Below are positions 7,738-17,214 of a stretch of DNA of 63,007 nucleotides, in pieces (within the stretch, counting starts at the first letter, position 1; the number at the start of each line of letters is the position of its first letter). This DNA is from an uncultured Bilophila sp. Its GTDB lineage: Bacteria > Desulfobacterota > Desulfovibrionia > Desulfovibrionales > Desulfovibrionaceae. A program made the position numbers and the translations under genes. The DNA lies in assembly GCA_902373525.1 (NCBI GenBank), contig CABKMN010000009.1, positions 1 through 63,007 of the forward strand. Reading direction: 5' to 3'. A model generated the notes under the pieces. The model searched no databases. It had not been told where the DNA came from and worked only from the letters and a program-made list of their open reading frames with translations.

Positions 7738-10686
7738 ATGCCCAAGCGCTTTTTACTGTTCGCCCCCGTGCTGCTCGCCGTCCTTCTGTCCATCGGAATC
7801 ATGGCCTGGTTCGGCTATCGCAATGCCCGGGCTATTCTGGAACAGGAGCTGGCCCAGCACCAGCAGACCGTCGCCCTGCGTACTGTGGATGCGATCCATG
7901 CGTATTTTCAGGGCATTACCGAAAACATCCAGACCATTTCGGCCTTTCCGCCCGTGCAGTGGGCCTTCGTCATCCCTTCCGAGGACAACAAGGCCCGCGC
8001 CCAGCGGCTCATCCGCAATTTCGTGCAGCACCAGTCGGACCTTCCCAACCTGAGCCTCATCGACGACGAGGGGAACATGCTGCTCAGTTCCTCCTCCGGG
8101 GCCATCGGGATGCTGGAGAAGGTTCAGGAGCACATCCGCACGCCGGAAAAGCCCTCCTTCGGAAGCATCGAGGACGCCAACGGCCTGCCCGTGGCCTATG
8201 TGTGCACGCCCGTGTTTCAGGACGGGGACAGCGACAGGAGGCGGCTCGGGGCTATCGTCGTCCTGATCAATCTCGAATCCTTTTTCCAGCGCTGGAGGAA
8301 GCTGGACGAAACGTCCGGCTACTGGTGCATCGTGGACGGTGCGGGGCGGGTCCTCGCCTCGTGGAACACCAAGAACGAGACCCCCGGCGGCGGCTGCCCC
8401 TGTCCGGGCGAGCACCCGGCGGGCAAGCTGTTCCCCTTCAAGGCGGCGGACGGGGACACCGACCTCGGCCTCTGGTTCCCCTTCCCCGGCACGGACTGGC
8501 GCATCTTCGCGGGCGTGGACATGGAAAAGCTGCTGGCCCCGGCCACGGTCCTGCGGGACAGGAGCCTTCTGGTCAGCGGCCTGACCGGGCTGGTTCTTCT
8601 TGCGCTGGTCTGGTGTCTGCTGTGGACGCTCACCCGGCAGATACGGCAGAAGAATCTTCAGCTCGACACCATTTCGTCCCACCTGCTCGGCGGGCTGATC
8701 ATCACCCGGCTGGATTCGGATTTCACCATCCAGTACGCCAACGACGGCTATCTTACTATGGTGGGCTACACGGCGGGCCAGATACACCGGGAGCGGGGCG
8801 ACAGCGCGCTCGCGCTCTGCGTGCCGGAGCAGCGCGCCGCCACGGCCCGCACGCTGTTCGAGCAGCTTTCCAGAGGCGACTCGCTGGTCGCCGAGGTGCA
8901 GATGCGGCGGCGCGACGGCGGCGTCCTGTGGACGCTCGTCCGGGGGCGGCGGGTGGACGATCCCGAACTGGGCGAAATCGCGGTCTGGATCGTGGTGGAC
9001 ATCACCGAACAGAAGGAAACGCAGTTCGCCTTCGAGCGCCAGTCCCGCGAGCTGCAAACGCTCATGCAGCAGGTTTCGGTCAGCCAGCGGCGTCTGGAAT
9101 TTCTTGTGGACAGCGGCAGCATCCCCTTGTGGTCCTTCAACCCGGAGACGCGGCTCCTCGCCTACAACGTCCACGTCTGCCGCCTGTTCGGCTGGCCCGA
9201 AGACGTCCTGAACATGTCTCTGGAAGCGTTCTACGACCTGTGCCATCCCGAAGACAGGGAGCGCGTCCGCGCCATTTTCGAGCATGCCCGGCGCGATCCC
9301 TTCGGCGCGGACAACCTCGAATACGAATACCGCGTGGGCGACGGCAAGGGGAACTGGCGCTGGGTGCTGGTCAGGGGGCAGGCCGCGTTCAACCCCGTGA
9401 CGGGCAAGCCGGAACGGGTGGGCATCGTGGTGGACAACCACGTCCGCAAGCAGGCCGCGCTCAATACGCTCCGCCGCGCCAACGACCTTGAGGCGCAGGT
9501 GCAGGAGCGCACCGCCGAACTGGCGGCCCGGAACGCCGAACTGCTCCGCAGCCAGCGGGAGGCGCTGGAGGCCACGCGGGCCAAGAGCGAGTTTCTCGCC
9601 ACCATGAGCCACGAAATCCGGACCCCCATGAACGGCATCATCGGCCTGACCTATCTGGCCTTGCAGCATGAGGCTTCCGACGCCGTCCGGGGCTACCTCT
9701 CCAAGATCGACGCGACCGCGCGGACGCTGCTGCGGATCATCAACGACATCCTCGACTTCTCCAAGGTGGAATCGGGCAAGATGGAGTTCGAGTCGGCGGC
9801 GTTCCGGCTTTCGGACGTGCTCGACAACACGATGCAGATGTTCACCCGCGCGGTGGAGGAGAAGGGACTGACCCTGCGTCTGGACATGCCGGACGACGTC
9901 CCGCAGGCCCTCATGGGCGACGGCACGCGGCTGGGGCAGATTCTGCTCAACCTCGTGGGCAACGCGGTGAAGTTCACGCCCGAGGGCGAGGTGGTGCTTT
10001 CGATCCGGCGGGTGGAGACGGAAGGCGACGAGATCACGTTGGGCTTCGCGGTCCGGGACACGGGCATCGGCATCTCGCCGGAGAAGCTCCCCTCCCTTTT
10101 CGAGCCGTTCATGCAGGCGGACATGTCCGTTACCCGGCGTTACGGCGGGACGGGGCTGGGCCTCGCCATCGTCCGGGCGCTGGTGCAGCAGATGGGCGGC
10201 GCAATCCACGTCCGCAGCGCCAAGGGCAAGGGGTCCACGTTCAGTTTCACACTTCCCTTCGGGCGGCCCGAGGCGCTGCCCGAAGCGGCGTCGGCGTCCG
10301 GTTCCGACGCCGCGGGCGATCTGACCGGGGTCCGCGTCCTGCTGGCCGAGGACAACGAGATCAACCGGCTGGTGGCCACGGAAATCCTCAACATGGAGGG
10401 CATGGTGGTGGACGTGGCCTGTGACGGTCTCGAAGCCGTGAGCATGGCCCGCGCCCACGCCTACGCGCTGATCCTCATGGACATTCAGATGCCCGGCCTC
10501 GACGGCATCGAGGCCACCCGCCGCATCCGCGCGTTCCTCCCCGACATCCCCATCATCGCCATGACCGCCCACACCATGAAGGGCGACGCCGAGCGTTGTC
10601 TCGCCGCCGGGATGCAGGACCACGTCGCCAAGCCCATCGACCCGCCCGGACTTTTCGCCACGCTGCGGAAATGGCTGAAGAAGTGA
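7738..10686 (+). CDS. Hybrid sensor histidine kinase (Cache-like/PAS-PAS-HisKA-HATPase-REC)
   Basis: This is a 982-residue membrane kinase. TM1 spans about 5-27 and TM2 about 278-300; between them lies an extracytoplasmic Cache-like sensor. Two PAS domains follow (about 315-440 and 450-575; the second has its PAC motif WRWVLVRGQAAFNP). Then come a coiled coil and HisKA with phospho-acceptor H625 in ATMSHEIRTPMNG. The HATPase has NAVKF, DTGIGI and GTGLGLAI, and a C-terminal receiver has Asp915 in LILMDIQMPG and the conserved KP near the end. The frame is open 471 bp further upstream, but MPKRFLLFAPVLLAV gives a proper membrane anchor and a normal length. It is monocistronic, ending at a hairpin. 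The ligand is unknown. Confidence 0.92.
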   Translation: MPKRFLLFAPVLLAVLLSIGIMAWFGYRNARAILEQELAQHQQTVALRTVDAIHAYFQGITENIQTISAFPPVQWAFVIPSEDNKARAQRLIRNFVQHQSDLPNLSLIDDEGNMLLSSSSGAIGMLEKVQEHIRTPEKPSFGSIEDANGLPVAYVCTPVFQDGDSDRRRLGAIVVLINLESFFQRWRKLDETSGYWCIVDGAGRVLASWNTKNETPGGGCPCPGEHPAGKLFPFKAADGDTDLGLWFPFPGTDWRIFAGVDMEKLLAPATVLRDRSLLVSGLTGLVLLALVWCLLWTLTRQIRQKNLQLDTISSHLLGGLIITRLDSDFTIQYANDGYLTMVGYTAGQIHRERGDSALALCVPEQRAATARTLFEQLSRGDSLVAEVQMRRRDGGVLWTLVRGRRVDDPELGEIAVWIVVDITEQKETQFAFERQSRELQTLMQQVSVSQRRLEFLVDSGSIPLWSFNPETRLLAYNVHVCRLFGWPEDVLNMSLEAFYDLCHPEDRERVRAIFEHARRDPFGADNLEYEYRVGDGKGNWRWVLVRGQAAFNPVTGKPERVGIVVDNHVRKQAALNTLRRANDLEAQVQERTAELAARNAELLRSQREALEATRAKSEFLATMSHEIRTPMNGIIGLTYLALQHEASDAVRGYLSKIDATARTLLRIINDILDFSKVESGKMEFESAAFRLSDVLDNTMQMFTRAVEEKGLTLRLDMPDDVPQALMGDGTRLGQILLNLVGNAVKFTPEGEVVLSIRRVETEGDEITLGFAVRDTGIGISPEKLPSLFEPFMQADMSVTRRYGGTGLGLAIVRALVQQMGGAIHVRSAKGKGSTFSFTLPFGRPEALPEAASASGSDAAGDLTGVRVLLAEDNEINRLVATEILNMEGMVVDVACDGLEAVSMARAHAYALILMDIQMPGLDGIEATRRIRAFLPDIPIIAMTAHTMKGDAERCLAAGMQDHVAKPIDPPGLFATLRKWLKK

Positions 10687-10687
10687 A

Positions 10688-10727
10688 GATTGGGGGAGGG
10701 GAGAACGTTCTCCCCTCCCCCGATTTT
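10688..10727. terminator. Bidirectional terminator between convergent genes
   Basis: GATTGGGGGAGGGGAGAA (from 10688) pairs with TTCTCCCCTCCCCCGATT, an almost perfect 18-bp stem with hardly any loop, followed by T residues in both directions. It separates the convergent kinase and GGDEF genes. Confidence 0.88.
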
Positions 10728-12439
10728 CATTCCCCGCTCTCCCGTGTTTTCACGAACGAATAGCCGTCCTTGCCGCGCTGCTTGGACTCGTACATGGCGG
10801 CGTCGGCGTTCTTGAAGAGGGCGAGGGCGGCCTGCCCGTCGTCGGGATAGACGGCGATGCCCACGCTGCACGAGAGGGGGAAGTTGCGGTTGGGGCCGAT
10901 GTAGGACTTGTGCAGGGCGCGGACGACCTCCCCGGCCTTGCGGGACAGGATTTCGGGCGCGCTGACGTCTTCGAGGAACACGATGAACTCGTCGCCGCCG
11001 ATGCGGGAAATGGCGTCCGTGGGCCGGAACACCGAACGGATGGCGTCGGCGGCTTCGCGCAACACCGCGTCGCCGAAGGCGTGTCCGAAGTTGTCGTTGA
11101 TGGCCTTGAAATTGTCGAGATCGATCATGAGCAGGCTGTGCCGGGCGGTGCCGTCCTCGTCCTCTTCGATGACCGAGACGATGTGCTCGAACATGGCGTT
11201 CCGGTTGAGCAGTCCGGTCAGGCCGTCGCGGCGCGACTTGTCGATGGCCGCGTCCTCGCGCCGGCGGCGTTCGTCGATGTCCACCACATAGGCGATGGCC
11301 GTGAGCGCCTGCATGGTTTCGTCCGCCAGCGGGACGAGCGTGCCCGCGACCCATTTGTAGCGGCCCGAGGGCTTCTTTATACGGTATTCCAGATAGCTGA
11401 CCGGGGCCTCCTCGCCGGAGCCGAGCGAAAGATTCTTGCGGCAGAAGGTGGCGCTGAAGGCGTTCCGGTCGTCGGGGTGGACGCACTCCTGCATGAAGCG
11501 CGTACAGGAGTAGCTGTACGGCTCGCTCGTGCGGAAGCGGGGGATGGTGTCCCACCGCTCATACTCGGACAACACCCGGTCGTTGGAGAGATCGACCTGA
11601 ATGAGCATTTCGCACACGGACTGGAGCGCGCGCCGGTACTGGCGTTCGACCGCAATGCGGCGGTTTTCGATTTGCTTCTGTTCGGTATCGTTGATGATCA
11701 CGCAGATGTATTCCGGGGAGTCGTCCGGGGTTTTGGTGAGGCGGCTGCTCTCCATGATCCAGCAGGGCGTACCGTCCGCGCGGCGGATGCGGTAGCTGAA
11801 GCGGAACTCGTTCTGTCCTTCGCGCTGTTCGTCCAGCGTGGCGATGGTGGAGGGGAGGTCGTCGGGAAAGACGAGGTTGCGCCAGTTCGTGCCGTAGAGG
11901 CTCTCGAACTGCTCCCGCGGACAGCGGAGGAGCTGCAACAGGCCGTCGCTGACGTAGCGAAGTTCAAAGTCCAGACCGCAGCACAGCAGGCCGCCGGGGA
12001 GGTTGTGGACGATCATGTCGATGTGCGGGGCCACGCGCACAAGCTCCTTGCGGCCGGTGACGATCTGGTCGAGGAAGTCGTTGACCCCCGCCGCGAGTAG
12101 GGAGAGCACGCCGGGCCCGCCGTCGCAGCGGACCGTGACGTCCCCGTGCCGGAACCGTTCCAGAACGTGGACGATGTTCCGGGTGGGCCGGAGCAGGCGG
12201 GCACGGTAGAACCATGAACCGAAGGCAATTCCGACGGCGCCGAGCAGTGTGGAGACGCACAGGGCGGCCAGCGGGCTTCCCAGATGGGACAGCAGCAGCG
12301 CGGCCCCTACGGGAAGGATGGTCGTCAGAATAAAGGCGAGAAAAATCAGACGCCGGGACCCTCTCATGACTGTTGCAACGGAAGGTGCGGTCCCTTTGGC
12401 GGCTTCAGGATGTGGGACGGAATCGGATCGATTAGACAT
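10727..12439 (-). CDS. Membrane PAS-PAS-GGDEF protein (diguanylate cyclase)
   Basis: This protein of about 570 residues probably makes cyclic di-GMP. Two adjacent membrane helices (LIFLAFILTTILPVGAALLL and LAALCVSTLLGAVGIAFG) are followed by a HAMP-like region and two PAS domains, the second with a PAC signature (RYKWVAGTLVPL). The C-terminal GGDEF domain has RDGLTGLLNRNAMF and an intact ISRIGGDEFIVF. The start at 12439 (MSNRSDSV) is chosen because AGGA lies about 6 bases upstream. The longer frame would need a TTG at 12469. It lies 33 bp downstream of the GGDEF-EAL gene on the same strand, so cyclase and phosphodiesterase are probably co-transcribed. Confidence 0.9.
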   Translation of the reverse strand: MSNRSDSVPHPEAAKGTAPSVATVMRGSRRLIFLAFILTTILPVGAALLLSHLGSPLAALCVSTLLGAVGIAFGSWFYRARLLRPTRNIVHVLERFRHGDVTVRCDGGPGVLSLLAAGVNDFLDQIVTGRKELVRVAPHIDMIVHNLPGGLLCCGLDFELRYVSDGLLQLLRCPREQFESLYGTNWRNLVFPDDLPSTIATLDEQREGQNEFRFSYRIRRADGTPCWIMESSRLTKTPDDSPEYICVIINDTEQKQIENRRIAVERQYRRALQSVCEMLIQVDLSNDRVLSEYERWDTIPRFRTSEPYSYSCTRFMQECVHPDDRNAFSATFCRKNLSLGSGEEAPVSYLEYRIKKPSGRYKWVAGTLVPLADETMQALTAIAYVVDIDERRRREDAAIDKSRRDGLTGLLNRNAMFEHIVSVIEEDEDGTARHSLLMIDLDNFKAINDNFGHAFGDAVLREAADAIRSVFRPTDAISRIGGDEFIVFLEDVSAPEILSRKAGEVVRALHKSYIGPNRNFPLSCSVGIAVYPDDGQAALALFKNADAAMYESKQRGKDGYSFVKTRESGE

Positions 12440-12472
12440 GGGGGTCCTGATGGGAAACGGGTTGCTCAATGA

Positions 12473-15400
12473 TCACGGGCCGGAGTGTTTCAGTGGGGCG
12501 ACGCCGGAACAGGAAATCGGGCGGTCTCTCTCTCTCTCTCTCTCTCTCTGCGGGTCTTGGAAAGAGGCTTCCGCTTCCGGCTCTTCGCCTTCCGAAAGCC
12601 GGGGCGCGGGCGGGCGTCCGGTCAGGGCGCGGCGATCAGTCGGATCGGCGGTGCGGGGAGAATCCGCATTCCGGGAGAGGACGGTATCCCGAGGTGAGGA
12701 CGCATCCCGGAGGCAGGGCGCACCGGAAGAGGGGGCCGGGCCGGTTGCGTCCGCCGGGTTCAAGGCTTCCTGCCGACAGGCGCGGGAATACGGCTCCTCT
12801 GCCGAAGGGGCTTGGACCGCTTCCGTCGTTTCCGTTCCGTGCCCCCGGATCGGGAGAACGGGCGGACATTCGGTCAGGGCGCGGCGATCAGTCGGATCGG
12901 CGGTGCGGGGAGAATCCGCATTCCGGGAGAGGCCGGTATCCCGAGGTGAGGACGCATCCCGGAGGCAGGGCGTACCGGAAGAGGGGTCCGGTTCGGTTGC
13001 GTCCGCAGCGAGATTCAAGGCATCCTCCGGATGCGCGACGAAGCCCGCATCATCCGCGTCGGCTTCGCCGGACGGGGAGATGGGGGCTTCAACGCTTTCC
13101 CCGCAAAAGGGGCGGGAATGACCATTCAACTCCGGGGGATTCCAACTCCTGTGGTCTCTCTCTCTCTCTCTCTGCGGGTCTTGGGAAGAGGCTTCCGCCT
13201 CCGGCTCCTCGCGTTCCGAAAGCCAGGGCACGAGCTGGCGTCCGGGCAGGGGCCGCGCGTAGTAGAAGCCCTGAATGCTCGTCGCGCCGAGTTCGGAGAT
13301 GATCCTGGCCTGTTCCGCGTTTTCCACGCCTTCGGCCACGATGGTCATGTGGAAGTGGCGGGCGATGTCGATGACGGCCTTGCAGACCTGCCGGTTGTTG
13401 TCGGAGTCTTCGAGGTCCTTGATGAAGGAACGGTCGAGCTTGAGGGTGCTGATGGGGAGATGGGTGAGGTAGCTGAGGCTGGAGTAGCCCGTGCCGAAGT
13501 CGTCGAGCGCGAAGCGGATGCCCTTTTCCTGCAACTGCTGCATGACGGCCTTGACCTGCTCGAAGGAGTTGATGAGCACGCTTTCCGTGACTTCGAATTC
13601 GAGCTGTTGGGCGTCCACGCCGTGGTAGCGGATGATTTCCATGACCCGGCTGGCGAAATTGGTCTGGAGGAGCTGGATGGCTGAGATGTTGACCGCGATC
13701 TGGAACGGCGGGCGTCCCTCGGGGGAAGGGATGGCGAGGAGCTGGCGGCAGACCGTGTCGAGCACGAGGTAGCCCACGTCCACGATGAGGCCGGTTTCCT
13801 CGGCCACGGGGATGAATTCGACGGGAGAGATGAAGTTGCCCGCGCCGTCGCGCAGGCGGAGCAGGGCTTCGGCCTTGTGGAAGAGGCCGGTGCTGATTTC
13901 AAAGACGGGCTGGAAGTGGACCTCGAAGTCGCCGTTCGCCAGCGCGGAGCGGATGAGCACCTGAAGGAGCTTCTTGCGCGAGAGTATCTGATCCAGCTCC
14001 TTGTTGAAGAGGTAGATGCCGCGCCCTTCCTTGCGGGCTTCCGCGAGGGCGAGTTCCGCGTGGGTGATGAGGGTGCTCGGGGTGGTGCCGTGATGGGGCG
14101 AGACGCTGATCCCGACGTCGAGGTTGCAGGTGTATTCGAGGTCTTCGAGGGAGAGGACCCGGTTGAAGGACCCGCGGATGGCGGCGGCGAGCTCCTGCGC
14201 CTGTTCGCCGGAAGCGCCGGGCAGGATGATGAGGAAGTCGTCGCCGCCGGAGCGGTACAGACTGCCCTCGGGGACGAAGCGGGCGATGGACAGGCTCACG
14301 TCCTTGAGGAGCAGATCGCCCTTGGCGTGGCCGAACGTCTCGTTGAACAGCTTGAAGTCGCTGATGTCCAGCAGGATGACGGCGCAGGAGGTGTCGTCCT
14401 TGAGGAAATGCTGAAGGTTCTTGAGCGCGGCCTGCCGGTTGGGGATGTCGAGCAGGGCGTCGTGGTAGGCCATGTGCTCCAGCTTGCGGGCGTGGAGCAT
14501 GCGCTCGGTGATGTCGGTGCCGCTGACGAGGTAGACCATTTCGTCGTTGAGCCAGCGGATTTTCTTGTGCCGGAGCTGGAGATAGAGCTGTTGGCCGTCC
14601 TTTTCGATGAGGCAGTCCTGCCCGTTGAGGATGGAGCAGCTTTCGCACGGCTTTTCAAGCTGGAAAAAGGAGCGGTAGCAGAACGAACCCGGCACGCACT
14701 CGGGGCGCAGGCTCCGTATCTGCTTGTTCGCGAACAGGATTTCGTGGCGCAGGGGATGGACGACGAGGAGGTAGGAGTCCACGTTGTCCATGATGGTCCG
14801 CAGGGCTTCGCGCATCTGCTCCTTTTCGCGGCGGCGTTCCTCCTCGATGAGTTCGGAATCCAGCCGGAAGCGGTCGGCGGCCTCCTTGTCGAAGAAGTTG
14901 ACGCCGGGCCGCAGACAGCAGGCTTCGGAGGCGCGTTCCACCAGCCCGGTGAAGCTCAGGGCGTCGTAGGGGGCGATGGCGATGCCGAGCGAGAAGGAGA
15001 CGGTGTCCTTTTCGCCGTCGAAGGCGCAGGAGGCCGTGAGCATGCGGTGCAGGTTGCGGGCGAGGTCGGTCACTTCGCGCAGGGTTTCATACTGATCTGC
15101 GAAGAGGAGAAAGGCTTCGGGCCCGTAGTGGACGGGCACGTCGTTTTCGCGGGAGACCCTGCGGATGATCGAGGCGGCGTGCTGGAGGTAGAGGTCGCGC
15201 CAGCGTTTTCCCCGGCGGAATTCGATTTCGTCGAGGTTGCGGAACTCGACGAGGATCAGGGCCTGAAGATTGAGCCCGGCGAGCAGATCGCGTTCAATAA
15301 TGGCCCGTCCGGCCTCAAGCGTGTACAACGCTGTCTGTGAGGAAAGCTGTGCGGGATGGGCGACGGGCAGCTCGCGCACCGACTGCGGGGTGACGTCGTG

Positions 15401-16189
15401 CAGCGCGCCGATGATGCGGTTGACGTTGCCCTCGGCGTCGCGCAGGGCGGCGACGCGGGCCTCCATGAGCCGCCACACGCCGTCGCCGTGGTGCAGGCGG
15501 ACGGAAAGGCGGCTGCACGAGCTGAGCGTGGAGAGGGCGGCCATATGGCGGTGGACGATGTCCAGATCGTCGGGGTGGAGCAGGGAGACGAGATCGTGGA
15601 TGGTCTGAAAGCGGCTCCTCGGATAGCCGAGCAGGCGTTCGACGTTTTCGGAGAGCGCGAGGCCGCCGTCGACGTCGCGCTCCCAGATGAAGTCGGAGAC
15701 GACGGGGAAGAGCGGCGCGGGGGCGTCGTCGCCGGTAACGTCGCGAAACCCGCCCACGATGTAGCGGGGGATGCCGTCGGCGTCGCGCAGGCTCTGGGCG
15801 TACAGCTCCACGGCGATCCAGTCGCCGTTCACGCCGCTGGTGCGGACGTGGCGGGAAAAGGCGTCGTGGGTGCCGGAGCAGAGCGAGTCGAGATCGGTTT
15901 CCAGCCCGTCGAGGTCCTCAGGATGGGTGAGGACGCGGATTTCATTTCTGGTAAGGCGGCGGTTGGCGACCGCGAAACGGGCGTCGCCGGAAAAGACGGC
16001 CTCGGCGTCGCGTACCGCTTCCTGCTCCCAGACGACCTCGGAAACGGTCTCTCCGATGATTTTATACAGATTTAAAGAGGAAGCCGCCCTTTTTGACCCG
16101 GAATCAGCGTCTTCGGAGCCGTGCACGATTCCAGAATCTCCGCCGAGAGGGGACGCGCACGCCGTCGGATTCCGAATTTGCGTTGTCAT
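12473..16189 (-). CDS. PAS/GGDEF-EAL cyclic-di-GMP protein with repeat-built C-terminal tail
   Basis: This is a 1238-residue cytoplasmic protein. Two or three N-terminal PAS domains (about 40-270) precede a degenerate GGDEF-like domain in which the motif is replaced by HYGPEAFLLF (about 300-430). Then come a Cys-containing PAS (FQLEKPCESCSI), a second GGDEF domain with the variant SGGDDF, and an EAL domain with KAEALLRLRD, TESVL, DDFGTGYSSL and GVENAEQA. The phosphodiesterase looks active; cyclase activity is doubtful. The EAL domain ends at about residue 1000. The remaining tail of about 230 residues is low-complexity and built from internal duplications containing two RERERE tracts encoded by GA dinucleotide repeats. 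The ATG at 16189 has AAGGA upstream. The next gene (GGDEF) starts 33 bp downstream. Confidence 0.9.
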   Translation of the reverse strand: MTTQIRNPTACASPLGGDSGIVHGSEDADSGSKRAASSLNLYKIIGETVSEVVWEQEAVRDAEAVFSGDARFAVANRRLTRNEIRVLTHPEDLDGLETDLDSLCSGTHDAFSRHVRTSGVNGDWIAVELYAQSLRDADGIPRYIVGGFRDVTGDDAPAPLFPVVSDFIWERDVDGGLALSENVERLLGYPRSRFQTIHDLVSLLHPDDLDIVHRHMAALSTLSSCSRLSVRLHHGDGVWRLMEARVAALRDAEGNVNRIIGALHDVTPQSVRELPVAHPAQLSSQTALYTLEAGRAIIERDLLAGLNLQALILVEFRNLDEIEFRRGKRWRDLYLQHAASIIRRVSRENDVPVHYGPEAFLLFADQYETLREVTDLARNLHRMLTASCAFDGEKDTVSFSLGIAIAPYDALSFTGLVERASEACCLRPGVNFFDKEAADRFRLDSELIEEERRREKEQMREALRTIMDNVDSYLLVVHPLRHEILFANKQIRSLRPECVPGSFCYRSFFQLEKPCESCSILNGQDCLIEKDGQQLYLQLRHKKIRWLNDEMVYLVSGTDITERMLHARKLEHMAYHDALLDIPNRQAALKNLQHFLKDDTSCAVILLDISDFKLFNETFGHAKGDLLLKDVSLSIARFVPEGSLYRSGGDDFLIILPGASGEQAQELAAAIRGSFNRVLSLEDLEYTCNLDVGISVSPHHGTTPSTLITHAELALAEARKEGRGIYLFNKELDQILSRKKLLQVLIRSALANGDFEVHFQPVFEISTGLFHKAEALLRLRDGAGNFISPVEFIPVAEETGLIVDVGYLVLDTVCRQLLAIPSPEGRPPFQIAVNISAIQLLQTNFASRVMEIIRYHGVDAQQLEFEVTESVLINSFEQVKAVMQQLQEKGIRFALDDFGTGYSSLSYLTHLPISTLKLDRSFIKDLEDSDNNRQVCKAVIDIARHFHMTIVAEGVENAEQARIISELGATSIQGFYYARPLPGRQLVPWLSEREEPEAEASSQDPQRERERDHRSWNPPELNGHSRPFCGESVEAPISPSGEADADDAGFVAHPEDALNLAADATEPDPSSGTPCLRDASSPRDTGLSRNADSPRTADPTDRRALTECPPVLPIRGHGTETTEAVQAPSAEEPYSRACRQEALNPADATGPAPSSGAPCLRDASSPRDTVLSRNADSPRTADPTDRRALTGRPPAPRLSEGEEPEAEASFQDPQRERERERDRPISCSGVAPLKHSGP
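12525..12549. repeat. TC dinucleotide tract 1 (12.5 units) in GGDEF-EAL gene
   Basis: This is 25 bases of perfect TC repeat (GA on the coding strand), encoding RERERER about 20 codons before the stop of the GGDEF-EAL gene. Changing the unit number would shift the reading frame of the last residues and move the stop relative to the following GGDEF gene. Confidence 0.95.
12619..13006. repeat. 136-bp direct repeat, two copies 252 bp apart
   Basis: Positions 12619-12754 and 12871-13006 are near-identical, offset by exactly 252 bp (84 codons). Both copies encode the same tail peptide, including CLRDASSPRDT and SRNADSPRTADPTDRRALT. Flanking parts of the tail (12550-12610 versus 13174-13235) also match, 624 bp apart. 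The coding tail therefore appears to have grown by nested in-frame duplication. Confidence 0.9.
13155..13173. repeat. TC dinucleotide tract 2 (9.5 units) in GGDEF-EAL gene
   Basis: These 19 bases of perfect TC repeat encode RERER just after the EAL domain. Adding one unit leads to a TGA within about 10 codons (ending GIPRS), and removing one leads to a TGA within about 20 codons (ending RGKR). Only the present length class gives the full tail. Confidence 0.95.
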
Positions 16190-16446
16190 TGAGCATCCTT
16201 ACAGGTCTTACGAACACCGGGAACATTCGTAGCCTACCATGCTCCGTCACAAAGCGCAAATACAGATCAGCCTGTATGCACTGGCTGTTTGCGTTTCGTC
16301 GTTTTTTTGGGAAAATCGAGGCTGTTGGAGTCGTTTTCCCGTGGGGCAGGGGTGTTCCTCCCGTCCGTAGCGTACGTTGATCATTTGGTATGGGTCCGGT
16401 AGAGTCCTGTCGTCACATCACTTCTCAACCGCCCACGACTTCTATT

Positions 16447-16481
16447 AACCATTTTTGAATTATTGTCAATCAAAAATGGTT
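16447..16481. promoter_or_regulatory. Operator palindrome upstream of XRE regulator
   Basis: AACCATTTTTGA (16447-16458) and TCAAAAATGGTT (16470-16481) form a perfect 12-bp inverted repeat with an 11-bp AT-rich spacer, 88 bp before the XRE gene. The half-site ACCATTTTTGA recurs inside the gene at 16720-16730. This is the expected arrangement for an autoregulated phage-type repressor. The remainder of the 16190-16569 gap shows nothing else clear. Confidence 0.75.
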
Positions 16482-16569
16482 TCTCCCCGGCCGGAACGGT
16501 TCGTCGCCGGTTTCGGCGCGCGCTTGTGTTTCGGGGCAGGAAGGTCCGGGCTTTGGACACTTTTTACCT

Positions 16570-16992
16570 ATGGAAACATTACAGAATCGGCTCAGGACCG
16601 TGCGGGGAGGCATGACGCAAAGCGAGTTCGCCTCGCGGCTGCGAACCCCGCTTACGACCTTGGGACGGTACGAGCGAGGGACGAATCTTCCTGATTTGGA
16701 ATTCGTCATCAATCTATGCACCATTTTTGATGTATCCCCGGAGTGGCTGCTGTTCGGGCGGGGAGGGATGCGTCCGAGCGCGCCCGATGCGCCGCCGCCC
16801 CCCGATGGGGGCGGGCGCTGCCGCCAGTGCGTGCTGCTGGAAAGGGAGTTGGGTGCGGAACGGGCCGAACGCCGCGAGGTGTTCGCTGAAAACCGGATTC
16901 TCAACGCCGAAAATCGCAGGCTTTTGCAGGAAAACGGGCGGCTTCGTGAGGAGCTCGCCCTTCTTCGTGCCAACGGAAAAAGCGGAATATAG
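16570..16992 (+). CDS. XRE-family HTH regulator with C-terminal coiled coil
   Basis: This 140-residue protein has an N-terminal helix-turn-helix of the Cro/CI type (about 5-60: MTQSEFASRLRTPLTTLGRYERG, then FDVSPEWLLFGRGG). A Pro/Gly-rich hinge follows, then a leucine-zipper-like coiled coil at about 90-135 (ENRILNAENRRLLQENGRL). It lacks a peptidase domain, so it is not a cleavable CI repressor. It probably binds the palindrome at 16447-16481 as a dimer and represses itself. There is no strong ribosome site before the ATG at 16570. Phage remnants elsewhere in the window make a phage origin plausible. Targets beyond itself are unknown. Confidence 0.8.
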   Translation: METLQNRLRTVRGGMTQSEFASRLRTPLTTLGRYERGTNLPDLEFVINLCTIFDVSPEWLLFGRGGMRPSAPDAPPPPDGGGRCRQCVLLERELGAERAERREVFAENRILNAENRRLLQENGRLREELALLRANGKSGI

Positions 16993-17214
16993 CGAACGGA
17001 CTCTCGAAATGCCGAGATTCGGGCCGCCTGCGCGCCCGGCTCTTTTCCCGTGCCCGCGTCTCCGGCGACCTCTGTGATGGCGCCTGTAAGTTCCCTGATC
17101 TGCTTTTCCCGTGCCCGCGTCCCCGGCGAAGCGGTCGCCTTAACGTTTTCTTCACGCCGCGGATCGGAGTATGGCCTCACGAAAGAAACACCAAACCCTA
17201 CAAGGAGAAAACCT

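Noticed and set aside
12527..12700. Possible separate small gene covering the TC tract on the plus strand
   Set aside because: The plus-strand frames lack ribosome sites and domains; the minus strand is the continuous tail of the GGDEF-EAL protein.
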